From: CAYNWK01 sp964400875
Lineage (GTDB): Bacteria; Chloroflexota; Anaerolineae; Anaerolineales; UBA4823
Direction of reading: 5' to 3'
Length of the DNA: 64,000 bases
Assembly: GCA_964400875.1 (NCBI GenBank)
Contig: CAYNWK010000007.1
Location: 1 to 64,000, forward strand
Below the pieces are notes generated by a model. That model was not told where the DNA came from, searched no databases, and saw nothing but the letters and a program-made list of their open reading frames with translations. The position numbers and the translations under genes were made by a program. Below, one piece after another: positions 36,146 through 44,127 of the stretch (position 1 is the stretch's first letter; each line of letters starts with the position of its first letter).

Positions 36146-37572
36146 ACGACGAAAACCGCATTACCCCCACGACGATTCTGGACACAGCCCAGGCCTTGCG
36201 CTGGAAGATCGGCGGCGACTATCACGATCGCTTGATGGAAGCCATCTACACCGACGCAGCCCGGATAGCCGATCGCGCCACCCACAGACAGGGAGAACAA
36301 CCGCGCTTCGACCTGGACCGCACCATCGACCGCCTAGTCACCAGCCGGCTCTGGGGTTTTCCCTTGATGATCCTGCTGTTCAGCATCGTTTTTTGGATCA
36401 CTATCCAGGGAGCGAACATCCCTTCCGCGTGGATCGCTTCCTTGCTGTTAGACAACGTTTACCCTGCACTACACAACGTCGCCGCGGCTATTAACCTGCC
36501 CTGGTGGTTGAGCGGGTTCTTAATCGACGGAGTCTACCTGGCGACCGCCTGGGTGGTGAGCGTGATGCTGCCGCCGATGGCGATCTTCTTCCCTTTGTTT
36601 ACTCTGCTGGAGGACTTCGGTTATTTACCGCGGGTGGCCTTCAACCTGGATAACATCTTCAAAAAAGCTGGCGCGCACGGTAAACAATCCCTGAGCATGA
36701 TGATGGGCTTTGGTTGCAACGCCGCCGGGATGGTCGCCACGCGCATCATCGACAGCCCGCGCGAACGCCTGATCGCCATGATTACGAATAATTTCGCGCT
36801 GTGCAACGGCCGCTGGCCGACCCAGATCCTGATCGCCTCGTTGTTCCTGGGAGCGCTGGTACCCGCGCACCTGGCCGGGTTCATTTCCGCGCTGGCTGTG
36901 GTTGGTATAGCGGTCCTGGGCGTCGCACTGACTTTTGTGGTCTCTTGGAGCCTGTCTCACAGCGTGCTCAAAGGGGAAGTGTCTACTTTCAGCCTGGAGC
37001 TACCGCCTTATCGCCCGCCGCGAGTCTTGCAGACCCTATACACTTCGATGATCGACCGGACCATCTACGTCCTTTGGCGGGCGGTGGTGTTTGCAGCACC
37101 CGCAGGCGCGGTGATCTGGCTGAGCGCTAACCTGAAGATCGGCGGGATCAGCGTCGCCGAACAGCTGATCAACCTGCTCAACCCGGTAGGTTTGCTGATT
37201 GGTTTGAACGGCGTGATCCTGGTCGCTTATATCGTCGCCATCCCGGCTAACGAGATCGTCATCCCCACCGTGTTGATGCTGACCGTGCTGGTCACCGGGC
37301 TCAGCGGCGCCGGGCAAGGCGCCGGGGTGATGTTCGATCTGAAATCCAACGCTGCCACGCTGGAAGTCTTGAAAGCTGGTGGCTGGACCCTGCTGACTGG
37401 TGTCAACTTGATGCTCTTCAGCCTGGTGCACAACCCTTGCAGCACGACGCTCTACACGATGTATAAGGAGAGCGGCAGCTTGAAATGGACGGTGGTCGCT
37501 GCCTTGCTACCCCTGGCGATGGGTTTTGGACTCACCTTCCTGGTGGCGCAGGTCTGGCGGTTGTTCATCTAA
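36142..37572 (+). CDS. feoB: FeoB permease domain (separate C-terminal gene)
   Basis: A 476-residue multi-helix membrane protein equal to the transport half of FeoB. The Gate motif MMGFGCNAAGMVATRIID and FALCNGRWPTQI correspond to the first Gate domain, and AYIVAIPANEIVIPT to the second; HNPCSTTLYTMYKESGS is the FeoB C-terminal block. It imports Fe(II), gated by the GTPase encoded just upstream. Its own ATG overlaps that gene's stop, so the split is by design and not a simple frameshift. Confidence 0.88.
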   Translation: MNDENRITPTTILDTAQALRWKIGGDYHDRLMEAIYTDAARIADRATHRQGEQPRFDLDRTIDRLVTSRLWGFPLMILLFSIVFWITIQGANIPSAWIASLLLDNVYPALHNVAAAINLPWWLSGFLIDGVYLATAWVVSVMLPPMAIFFPLFTLLEDFGYLPRVAFNLDNIFKKAGAHGKQSLSMMMGFGCNAAGMVATRIIDSPRERLIAMITNNFALCNGRWPTQILIASLFLGALVPAHLAGFISALAVVGIAVLGVALTFVVSWSLSHSVLKGEVSTFSLELPPYRPPRVLQTLYTSMIDRTIYVLWRAVVFAAPAGAVIWLSANLKIGGISVAEQLINLLNPVGLLIGLNGVILVAYIVAIPANEIVIPTVLMLTVLVTGLSGAGQGAGVMFDLKSNAATLEVLKAGGWTLLTGVNLMLFSLVHNPCSTTLYTMYKESGSLKWTVVAALLPLAMGFGLTFLVAQVWRLFI

Positions 37573-37619
37573 TAACACCGATAACAGCGATCCTCGGTTA
37601 GATCTCTAATCGTAAGCAA

Positions 37620-37653
37620 AGTCCCCGGCGCCGTCATGCAAGCGCCGGGGACT
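37620..37653. terminator. Bidirectional terminator
   Basis: Arms AGTCCCCGGCGC (37620-37631) and GCGCCGGGGACT (37642-37653) pair perfectly over a 10-base loop, between the convergent feoB permease and ICMT-like genes. The first ten bases of the arm match the hairpin at 1894-1947. T/A-rich sequence flanks both sides. Confidence 0.75.
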
Positions 37654-37683
37654 AAATTTACAGGATGGGAGGTTGTGTTCGGG

Positions 37684-38280
37684 CTAGATCCGGGGGAAAT
37701 ACCGCCCGGTTTCCAGCATGTATTGGCGGTATTCGTCTCCAAAGCGCTCGATCAGCTTGGCTTCCTCGATCGGCGTGCGCTGTGTCAGGATGAACATCGT
37801 GCCGAGAACGGTCAGGGGGATAAACCAGTTGGCTGACAAAAAACTGAACCCGGTGAACAAAAGGAAGGCGACCGAGTACAGCGGGTGGCGCACCCAGCGG
37901 TAAGGTCCGTGGGTTACTAAAGTGTGTTCTTTGCGGATGGCAACAGTTCCGGTGATATTTTTCCCCAGGCTGCTGAACAGCCAGTAGACCAACGGCAGGC
38001 AGATGACCATCAAGACGCCACCGGTCCAGCGCAGCCAGGTGGGCAAGGACAGGTGAGCCCAGGCCATCCACGCCGGGTTGATCAGGTAAACCAGCGTGGA
38101 GCCCCACAGCAGCAGTGCGAAGACGCGCCGCAGGGAAAGCAAGAGCGATCCCTCGTCTTTGGGCGAGGTATCGTCCTCGGGCTGGGCGGCGTGGGCCTGC
38201 AGGCGATGGGTCAGACCGATGGACATGGTGATGACAAATACTGCAATGGCAAAGAGCTGATAGGGGGTTTCAACGTTCAT
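37684..38280 (-). CDS. Isoprenylcysteine carboxyl methyltransferase-family membrane protein
   Basis: A 198-residue protein with about five membrane helices. The C-terminal half carries the ICMT/PEMT SAM-binding core GPYRWVRHPLYSVAFLLFTG and a late EEAKLIERFGDEYRQYM. Family members methylate lipids or prenylated groups; bacterial substrates are mostly unknown. A perfect iron-box-like palindrome lies 22 bases before its start, so it may belong to the same regulon as feoB. Confidence 0.85.
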   Translation of the reverse strand: MNVETPYQLFAIAVFVITMSIGLTHRLQAHAAQPEDDTSPKDEGSLLLSLRRVFALLLWGSTLVYLINPAWMAWAHLSLPTWLRWTGGVLMVICLPLVYWLFSSLGKNITGTVAIRKEHTLVTHGPYRWVRHPLYSVAFLLFTGFSFLSANWFIPLTVLGTMFILTQRTPIEEAKLIERFGDEYRQYMLETGRYFPRI

Positions 38281-38301
38281 TATATTTCTCCAATCGAAAT
38301 T

Positions 38302-38325
38302 AATATTTAGACTAATCTAAATATT
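38302..38325. promoter_or_regulatory. DtxR-like palindromic operator
   Basis: AATATTTAGA-CTAA-TCTAAATATT is a perfect 10-bp inverted repeat, of the form TTTAG-N6-CTAAA, just upstream of the ICMT-like gene. It is the same core as the box over the feo promoter. Confidence 0.65.
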
Positions 38326-38469
38326 ATCTGGTTTCTCCAACTCTGTCAAGCGGCACTTTTGTCATTGCCATCGCGAGGGCTGGATGTGAGTGTTCGGGAT
38401 GGGATACATTTAAGTGCGTAGTTCAAGATTGGTCGCTAAAGTAACGCTTTAATATGTGGAATTTTGTAC

Positions 38470-38475
38470 TATAAT
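38470..38475 (+). promoter_or_regulatory. Probable nuo leader promoter (-10)
   Basis: A perfect TATAAT at 38470-38475 preceded by TGTAC. The -35 region is weak (CTTTAA at 38447-38452). Transcription would begin near 38482, about 350 bases before nuoA and just ahead of a structured RNA. The 38326-38440 stretch shows nothing else I can name. Confidence 0.55.
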
Positions 38476-38499
38476 CCACCTATAGCGCACATTCAGAGA

Positions 38500-38780
38500 T
38501 TGCATGAAGGACGTTGGGTTGCCGCGATAAGGCGGCCTAATTTGTACGCCGGAAGCGTATGAGGCAACAGGTGTAAGCCCACCAAGAGAGACTTACGCCA
38601 TCGCGCCGCGATCCGGTTGGATTGCTTCCGGGGCAGGGGGCATTAAAGGTACTACCAAGAGAACACGGCGAGCAGGGCAATGCGTTCTGTCCATTCCCAC
38701 GCCGTGAAATAGCGCAAGTTTGTGGTGAGCGCGCATAGAATTTCCTGGCTGGTAGTATTCCGCGCGCACCAACCTGGCAG
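38500..38780 (+). ncRNA. Multibranched structured RNA upstream of nuoA, class unknown
   Basis: Stems seen on the plus strand: GCCGC/GCGGC (38521-38525 with 38532-38536) or, alternatively, GTTGCC/GGCAAC (38518-38523 with 38563-38568); TACGC/GCGTA (38545-38549, 38555-38559); an 8-bp stem 38570-38577/38592-38599; a domain closed by GGTTGG/CCAACC (38615-38620, 38769-38774) and by GGTACTACCA with TGGTAGTATT (38648-38657, 38750-38759); inside it CACGGCG/CGCCGTG (38664-38670, 38700-38706) around GGGCA/TGTCC. It follows a TATAAT box. It could be a nuo 5' leader, a stand-alone ncRNA, or an IscB-type omega/HEARO-like RNA lacking its protein; I cannot assign a family. Confidence 0.6.
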
Positions 38781-38834
38781 GACCTTGTCACCAAGAATTC
38801 GGTACGTCTCAGAACGAGTTGTGGAGGGACGCCC

Positions 38835-39275
38835 TTGAATCCGACAGCTGATATGCCGTTACTCTGGCCATTAGCCCTCTACTTTGGGTTGGTCTTGGTC
38901 GTCGCCGGGGGAATGGTCGGTATTTCCTATTTCCTGGGGGAGAAGCATGACGAAGACGCTACTGGAGAGGTATATGAATCGGGCATTCTGCCAACTGGAG
39001 ACGCCAGGCTGCGCGTCTCGGCGCAGTTTTACCTGGTAGCGATGTTCTTTGTGATCTTCGATTTGGAGACTGTTTTCATCGTTGCCTGGGCGTTAAGCGT
39101 GCGCGAGCTGGGATGGCCGGGCTATATCGAGATCGTGATCTTTATCGTCGTGCTGCTGGCTGCGTTGGTCTATCTTTGGCGCATCGGCGCGCTGGAATGG
39201 GGTGGAAAGGGTTCCAGGCTGCGCCGCAGAGATCGCACCCCGCTCCGACAAGGTAGTTTTCTCGATAGTGACTGA
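38835..39275 (+). CDS. nuoA: NADH-quinone oxidoreductase subunit A
   Basis: A 146-residue membrane subunit of complex I with three helices. The loop between helices 1 and 2 carries YESGILPTGDARLRVSAQFY, the NuoA signature, and FVIFDLETVFIVAWAL the acidic second helix. TTG 38835 is used as start: GGAGG lies eight bases before it. It is first in the nuo operon, behind a long structured leader. Confidence 0.92.
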   Translation: MNPTADMPLLWPLALYFGLVLVVAGGMVGISYFLGEKHDEDATGEVYESGILPTGDARLRVSAQFYLVAMFFVIFDLETVFIVAWALSVRELGWPGYIEIVIFIVVLLAALVYLWRIGALEWGGKGSRLRRRDRTPLRQGSFLDSD

Positions 39276-39289
39276 GGTGGAGGAGGTAA

Positions 39290-39784
39290 TTGAATTTAAT
39301 GGTTGATGATGGCGATCGGAAGGTAGTAGGGGATAACCTTGAAGAACGGGACCTCTCGCCGGAATATGAGGGAGAAGAGGCTATTGAAATCGTCCCGGTA
39401 GATACGGGAGACCGCAAGGGCGAAGAATACCTCTTGGAAGAGGAAACTGCGCTCGACAACCTCGTGATCGAGGAAGGTGAAGAAGCTATCATCGAAGAAA
39501 TGCAGGCGGAAACCGAAGACGAGTTCGTTCAAGAAGAGTTTGCCGAGCGGCAACAACTGGCAGGTTCCGGAAGGGAAGAGCTTGAGGAAGAATTGGAGGA
39601 GCACCAGGGCGTGTCTCCCAATTTATCCGGGGGTGACATTGATGCCGCCTGGGAAGACTCCATTCAAGCCGGTGAAGAAGCCGTCGGCGGCAGCGCACCG
39701 ACTCCGGATCAGGACCAGGTCGATGCTTTAGGCGATGCACTCGGGATATCCTACGAGGCCGATGAACCTCTCCACACGGAATAG
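39290..39784 (+). CDS. Acidic DUF6335-like protein, cut by an in-frame amber codon
   Basis: A 164-residue, strongly acidic protein between nuoA and nuoB. The conserved-looking core LSGGDIDAAWEDSIQAGEEA followed by VGGSAPTPDQDQVDALGDAL resembles DUF6335-type proteins of cyanobacteria and Chloroflexota (by memory). It ends at TAG (39782-39784), yet the same frame stays open for 30 more codons, including RDRERWELDPASDEAY, a typical family ending, to a TGA at 39875-39877 that overlaps nuoB by ATGA. The original gene therefore probably ran to 39877. Start is TTG 39290 or ATG 39299; spacing to AGGAGG is imperfect for both. Function unknown. Confidence 0.6.
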   Translation: MNLMVDDGDRKVVGDNLEERDLSPEYEGEEAIEIVPVDTGDRKGEEYLLEEETALDNLVIEEGEEAIIEEMQAETEDEFVQEEFAERQQLAGSGREELEEELEEHQGVSPNLSGGDIDAAWEDSIQAGEEAVGGSAPTPDQDQVDALGDALGISYEADEPLHTE

Positions 39785-39873
39785 AAGCTTTTACAACGCG
39801 ATCGAGAACGATGGGAACTGGACCCAGCCTCCGATGAAGCATACTCGGAGGAAGAGGAAGAAGAGGAAAACGA

Positions 39874-40509
39874 ATGAAATATTCGTTGAATAAGCCGGAA
39901 GACGATCCTCAAATTGAAGAGGAAGGACCGTACGGCGATATTTTTAGCAAAATCTTGGCCTTTTCGCGTGTCCAGGACCTGCTGGCCTGGGGGCGCAAAT
40001 ACTCTATCTGGCCGTTTAACTTCGGCCTCTCATGTTGCTACGTTGAGATGGCTACCAGCATCACCAGCAAATACGATATCTCTCGCTTCGGCGCTGAGGT
40101 GATCCGGGGGACGCCCCGTGAAGCAGACGTGATGATCATCGCCGGGACGGTGTTCATGAAGATGGCCCCGGTCATTAACCGTCTTTACCAGCAAATGATG
40201 GAACCGCGCTGGGTGATCTCGATGGGCTCTTGCGCCAATTCCGGGGGGATGTACGATATTTACAGCGTAGTACAAGGGGTCGATAAATTTCTGCCGGTGG
40301 ATATGTACGTGCCGGGCTGCCCACCGCGGCCGGACGCCTTCTTGGAAGGCATCACGTTGCTGGCTAAGTCCGTTGGCAGCGAAAAACGCCCGCTCAGCTG
40401 GGTAGTAGGTCCTCAAGGGGTGGTTAAAGGCGACCGGCCCGTGCAACGTGATCTCAAACGCGCGGAGCGAATGAGCGCTGATTTTTTGCGACCGATGGAC
40501 GAAGTGTGA
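39874..40509 (+). CDS. nuoB: NADH-quinone oxidoreductase subunit B
   Basis: A 211-residue peripheral-arm subunit that holds the N2 [4Fe-4S] cluster next to the quinone site. Ligands are the adjacent Cys pair in FGLSCCYVEM, Cys in SMGSCANSGGMYD and Cys in YVPGCPPRPDA. ATG 39874 overlaps the extended frame of the preceding acidic gene. The C-terminal ~40 residues beyond the cluster core are charged. Confidence 0.95.
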   Translation: MKYSLNKPEDDPQIEEEGPYGDIFSKILAFSRVQDLLAWGRKYSIWPFNFGLSCCYVEMATSITSKYDISRFGAEVIRGTPREADVMIIAGTVFMKMAPVINRLYQQMMEPRWVISMGSCANSGGMYDIYSVVQGVDKFLPVDMYVPGCPPRPDAFLEGITLLAKSVGSEKRPLSWVVGPQGVVKGDRPVQRDLKRAERMSADFLRPMDEV

Positions 40510-40578
40510 TCAGGCCGGTACTGGCTGCGAGCTCCCATAGTTTTCTTGCGAAAGGCGGTTCAATTCAACGGCGTGAAC

Positions 40579-42321
40579 ATGGAAGACTTTGACCAGGATT
40601 TCAAACAAAAATTCGACCAGGCAGTGATTGCCGAGCAGGGGACGTGCGATCAGATCCCCACCTATTGGGTATCCAAAGACCGCATCGTCGATATTTTGCG
40701 TTATTTCAAGCAAGAGGTCGAACGGCCTTATCGGATGCTGTACGATCTCACCGCCATCGATGAACGCGCCCGGGAACATCGAGATGGTCAGCCCGACAGC
40801 GATTTCACCGTGGTTTACCAGCTGCTTTCTTTTGACCGCAACACAGACGTACGCTTGAAGGTGCCCTTGCTTGGCGAAAACCCCGCTTTGCCCACTGCGA
40901 CCGGTGTTTGGCAGACCGCGAACTGGTACGAGCGCGAGGTTTGGGACATGTTCGGGGTTCGTTTTGAGGGCCACCCCCACTTGAAACGAATCCTCATGCC
41001 GGCTACCTGGGAAGGCCACCCTTTGCGCAAGAATCACCCGGCCCGCGCCACGGAGATGGGTCCCTTCCGACTCCCGGAGGATAAGCAGGAGCGCGAGCAG
41101 CACGCTTTACAGTTCGACCCTTCCGCCTGGGGTTTGCAGCGCCGCGGCGAGGATACCGACTTCATGTTCCTGAACCTGGGGCCGCAGCACCCAGGCACAC
41201 ACGGTGTGCTGCGTTTAGTGCTGCAACTGGAAGGCGAGGAAGTCCTGGACGTCGTCCCGGACATCGGCTTCCACCATCGCGGCGCAGAGAAGATGGGCGA
41301 GCGTCAATCCTGGCATACCTACATCCCCTATACCGACCGCATCGATTACCTGGGCGGGGTGATGAACAACTTCCCCTACATCCTGGCGGTAGAACAAATG
41401 GCTGGCATCGATAACGTCCCGGACCGGGCTAAAGTCATGCGCATCATGCTGGCCGAGCTGTTCCGCATCGCCAGCCACCTAGTCTGGTACGGCACTTTTG
41501 CCCAGGACGTCGGCCAGCTCTCGCCGGTTTTTTACATGTTTATCGACCGGGAGCGGATCTTCAGCATCATCGAAGCGATCTGTGGGGGGCGCATGCACCC
41601 CAATTTCTTCCGCATCGGCGGGGTAGCTAACGATCTGCCCAACGGATGGGAGAAACTGGTGCGCGATTTCGTGGATTACATGCCCAAGCGTATCGATGAG
41701 TACGATACACTGGTTATGCAAAACCGCATCTTCCAGGCGCGCACGAAGTACATCGGTGATTTCACCACGGAAGAGGCGATCGAGTGGGGGGTGACCGGTC
41801 CAATGCTGCGCGCCACCGGTATGGAGTGGGACTTCCGCAAGAAGCGCCCTTATTCCGGTTATGACCAGTTCGATTTCGAAATCCCCACGGCAACCAACGG
41901 CGATTGCTACGACCGGGCTCTCGTGCGGGTGGAAGAGATGCGCCAGAGCCTGCGAATTATCGAGCAGTGCCTGGACAATATGCCGCCCGGTCCCTATAAA
42001 GCCGATCATCCCGCCACAACGCCACCGCTCAAAGAGCACACCATGCATGACATCGAGACTTTGATCACCCATTTCCTCAACGTCAGTTGGGGACCTGTGA
42101 TCCCCCCGGGCGAGGGCTTTTTCAGCATTGAGGCGACCAAAGGGAACACAGGCTACTACCTGGTGAGCGACGGAGGCAGCGAGTCTTACCGCACGCGCAT
42201 CCGCACGCCATCCTTCGCCCACATGCAGATCGTGCCGATGATCAGCGAGGGTTTTTTGATCCCCGATCTTTTGGCCATTTTAGGGAGCCTTGATTTTGTT
42301 TTGGCGGACGTCGACCGCTGA
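40579..42321 (+). CDS. nuoCD: NADH-quinone oxidoreductase, fused subunits C and D
   Basis: A 580-residue fusion. NuoC is the first ~190 residues (WYEREVWDMFGVRFEGHPHLKRI is its signature). NuoD follows, beginning at FLNLGPQHPGTHGVLRLVLQ, with quinone-site elements IGFHHRGAEK and PYTDRIDYLGG, and ending near FVLADVDR. This C-D fusion is known in enterobacteria and some other groups. ATG 40579 is chosen; an upstream TTG (40546) adds 11 residues without a ribosome site. Confidence 0.93.
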   Translation: MEDFDQDFKQKFDQAVIAEQGTCDQIPTYWVSKDRIVDILRYFKQEVERPYRMLYDLTAIDERAREHRDGQPDSDFTVVYQLLSFDRNTDVRLKVPLLGENPALPTATGVWQTANWYEREVWDMFGVRFEGHPHLKRILMPATWEGHPLRKNHPARATEMGPFRLPEDKQEREQHALQFDPSAWGLQRRGEDTDFMFLNLGPQHPGTHGVLRLVLQLEGEEVLDVVPDIGFHHRGAEKMGERQSWHTYIPYTDRIDYLGGVMNNFPYILAVEQMAGIDNVPDRAKVMRIMLAELFRIASHLVWYGTFAQDVGQLSPVFYMFIDRERIFSIIEAICGGRMHPNFFRIGGVANDLPNGWEKLVRDFVDYMPKRIDEYDTLVMQNRIFQARTKYIGDFTTEEAIEWGVTGPMLRATGMEWDFRKKRPYSGYDQFDFEIPTATNGDCYDRALVRVEEMRQSLRIIEQCLDNMPPGPYKADHPATTPPLKEHTMHDIETLITHFLNVSWGPVIPPGEGFFSIEATKGNTGYYLVSDGGSESYRTRIRTPSFAHMQIVPMISEGFLIPDLLAILGSLDFVLADVDR

Positions 42322-42360
42322 AGCTTTCCTGAGCGCTTGATTGAGGTATAGGACGAAAAG

Positions 42361-42837
42361 ATGCTGAGCGAGGAAGAACGCAAAGATATCGAGCAAGAAC
42401 TGAGCCACTACGAATTTAAACGGGCTGCCTGCATCGAAGCGTTGAAGATCATGCAGCGCCACCGCCGGTGGATCTCGGATGAAACTATCGAAGATCTGGC
42501 GCCCGTCCTGGAGATGTCCCCCGACGAGGTCGACAACGTGGCGACCTTCTACAACCTAATCTACCGCCGTCCGGTTGGCCAACACGTTATCTTATTGTGC
42601 GACAGCATCAGCTGCTGGGTCATGGGCTACGAAGGCGTTCGTGAACATTTGAAATCCAGGTTAGGGGTCGAACTGGGGGGGACAACCGGCGATGACCAGT
42701 TTACCTTACTCCCGATGGTTTGCTTAGGGACCTGCGATCACGCGCCGGCAATGATGGTGGATGACGATCTTTACCAGGATCTCACTCCTCAAAAAATCGA
42801 CCAGATCTTGGAAACCTACAAGAATGGGAAATCGTAA
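42361..42837 (+). CDS. nuoE: NADH-quinone oxidoreductase subunit E
   Basis: A 158-residue thioredoxin-fold subunit with a [2Fe-2S] cluster (N1a). Ligands appear in LLCDSISCWVMG (first Cys pair) and MVCLGTCDHAPAM (second pair). DEVDNVATFYNLIYRRPVG is the usual N-terminal helix region. It works with NuoF in NADH oxidation. Confidence 0.93.
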   Translation: MLSEEERKDIEQELSHYEFKRAACIEALKIMQRHRRWISDETIEDLAPVLEMSPDEVDNVATFYNLIYRRPVGQHVILLCDSISCWVMGYEGVREHLKSRLGVELGGTTGDDQFTLLPMVCLGTCDHAPAMMVDDDLYQDLTPQKIDQILETYKNGKS

Positions 42838-42849
42838 AGGATTGGGTGG

Positions 42850-44124
42850 ATGGAAAAACCACTAACCAAGAACATCCGTCCAGGGGAAGAGCCCCTTGAT
42901 TTAAAAGCTTACGAGCATGCCGGCGGCTACCAGGCGCTGCGCAAGGTCCTGAACGGCATGTCGCCCAAAGAGGTAACCGATACTGTTAAGCAATCCAACC
43001 TGCGGGGGCGCGGTGGGGCCGGTTTTCCCACGGGCATGAAGTGGAGCTTCGTGCCGATGGGAGAGGACGCTCCTCACCCGAAGTACATCATCGCCAATGC
43101 CGACGAGATGGAACCCGGGACGTTCAAAGATCGGGTGCTGCTGGAAGGCGACCCCCATCTGATGGTTGAGGCGATGATCGTCAGCGGCTACGCGATTGGA
43201 GCCGATATCGGCTACATCTTCTTGCGTTGGGCTTACCGTACTGCAGAAAAGCGTTTGCGCAAAGCGATCGGCGAGGCTTACCAAGCCGGTTACCTGGGGA
43301 AGAACATCCTGGGTTCCGGGTACGATTTCAAACTCGAAGTGCACGTCAGCGCCGGGCGGTATATGTGCGGAGAGGAGACCGGTCTGCTCAACAGCCTAGA
43401 GGGAAAACGCGCCACACCCAGGGCCAAGCCGCCGTACCCGCAGATCAGCGGTTTATGGGGCAAGCCAACCATCGTCAACAACGTGGAGACGCTGTGCAAC
43501 GTGCCGCATATCATCAACAAAGGCGCGCACTGGTTCCTGGATTTAAGCCACACCGAAGACGGCGGCACCAAGCTCTACGGGGTTAGCGGGAAGGTCAAGC
43601 GACCGGGCTGGTGGGAACTGCCGATGGGAACCACGCTTGGCGAACTGATCGAAGAGCACGCCGGCGGTATGCAAGACGGCTTGAAATTTCGCGGCGCGCT
43701 TCCTGGCGGCGCCTCGACGGATTTCCTGGTGGAAGATCACCTGGATGTAAAAATGGATTTCACCCACGTGCAAGAGGCCGGCAGCCGCCTGGGAACCGGA
43801 ACGGCCATTGTGCTGGACGATAAGACCTGTCCGGTGGGATTCATCGCAAATTTGGAACACTTCTTCGCGCAGGAGTCTTGCGGCTGGTGCACGCCTTGCC
43901 GTGAAGGTTTGCCCTGGACGGCGAGGATCCTGGATGCCATCGAGCGTGGCGAAGGCCGCATGCAGGATCTGGACCTCCTGGCTGCCCACTCGGAACTGCT
44001 CGGTCCGGGGAACACTTTTTGCGCCCTGGCGCCTGGAGCCGTCGAGCCCTTGCAAAGTGGACTCAAGTTCTACCGTGCAGATTTCGAAAAACATATTACC
44101 GAAAACAGGTGCCCTTGGAGGTAA
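42850..44124 (+). CDS. nuoF: NADH-quinone oxidoreductase subunit F
   Basis: A 424-residue flavoprotein that oxidises NADH. The NADH/FMN motifs are LRGRGGAGFPTGMKWSFVP and ANADEMEPGTFKDRVLLEGD, plus GAYICGEET-like GRYMCGEETGLLNSLEGKR. The N3 [4Fe-4S] ligands are ESCGWCTPCREG and a later Cys in NTFCALAPGA. Start is 12 bases after nuoE. Confidence 0.95.
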   Translation: MEKPLTKNIRPGEEPLDLKAYEHAGGYQALRKVLNGMSPKEVTDTVKQSNLRGRGGAGFPTGMKWSFVPMGEDAPHPKYIIANADEMEPGTFKDRVLLEGDPHLMVEAMIVSGYAIGADIGYIFLRWAYRTAEKRLRKAIGEAYQAGYLGKNILGSGYDFKLEVHVSAGRYMCGEETGLLNSLEGKRATPRAKPPYPQISGLWGKPTIVNNVETLCNVPHIINKGAHWFLDLSHTEDGGTKLYGVSGKVKRPGWWELPMGTTLGELIEEHAGGMQDGLKFRGALPGGASTDFLVEDHLDVKMDFTHVQEAGSRLGTGTAIVLDDKTCPVGFIANLEHFFAQESCGWCTPCREGLPWTARILDAIERGEGRMQDLDLLAAHSELLGPGNTFCALAPGAVEPLQSGLKFYRADFEKHITENRCPWR

Positions 44125-44127
44125 TTG

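Noticed and set aside
36130..36150. FeoB split as a sequencing frameshift
   Set aside because: The two genes meet with a normal ATGA overlap and the second has its own sensible N-terminus, so I take the split as real pending read checks.
39782..39784. Amber codon as pyrrolysine or programmed readthrough
   Set aside because: No PYLIS-like context or methylamine-type protein; a point mutation or sequencing error is simpler.
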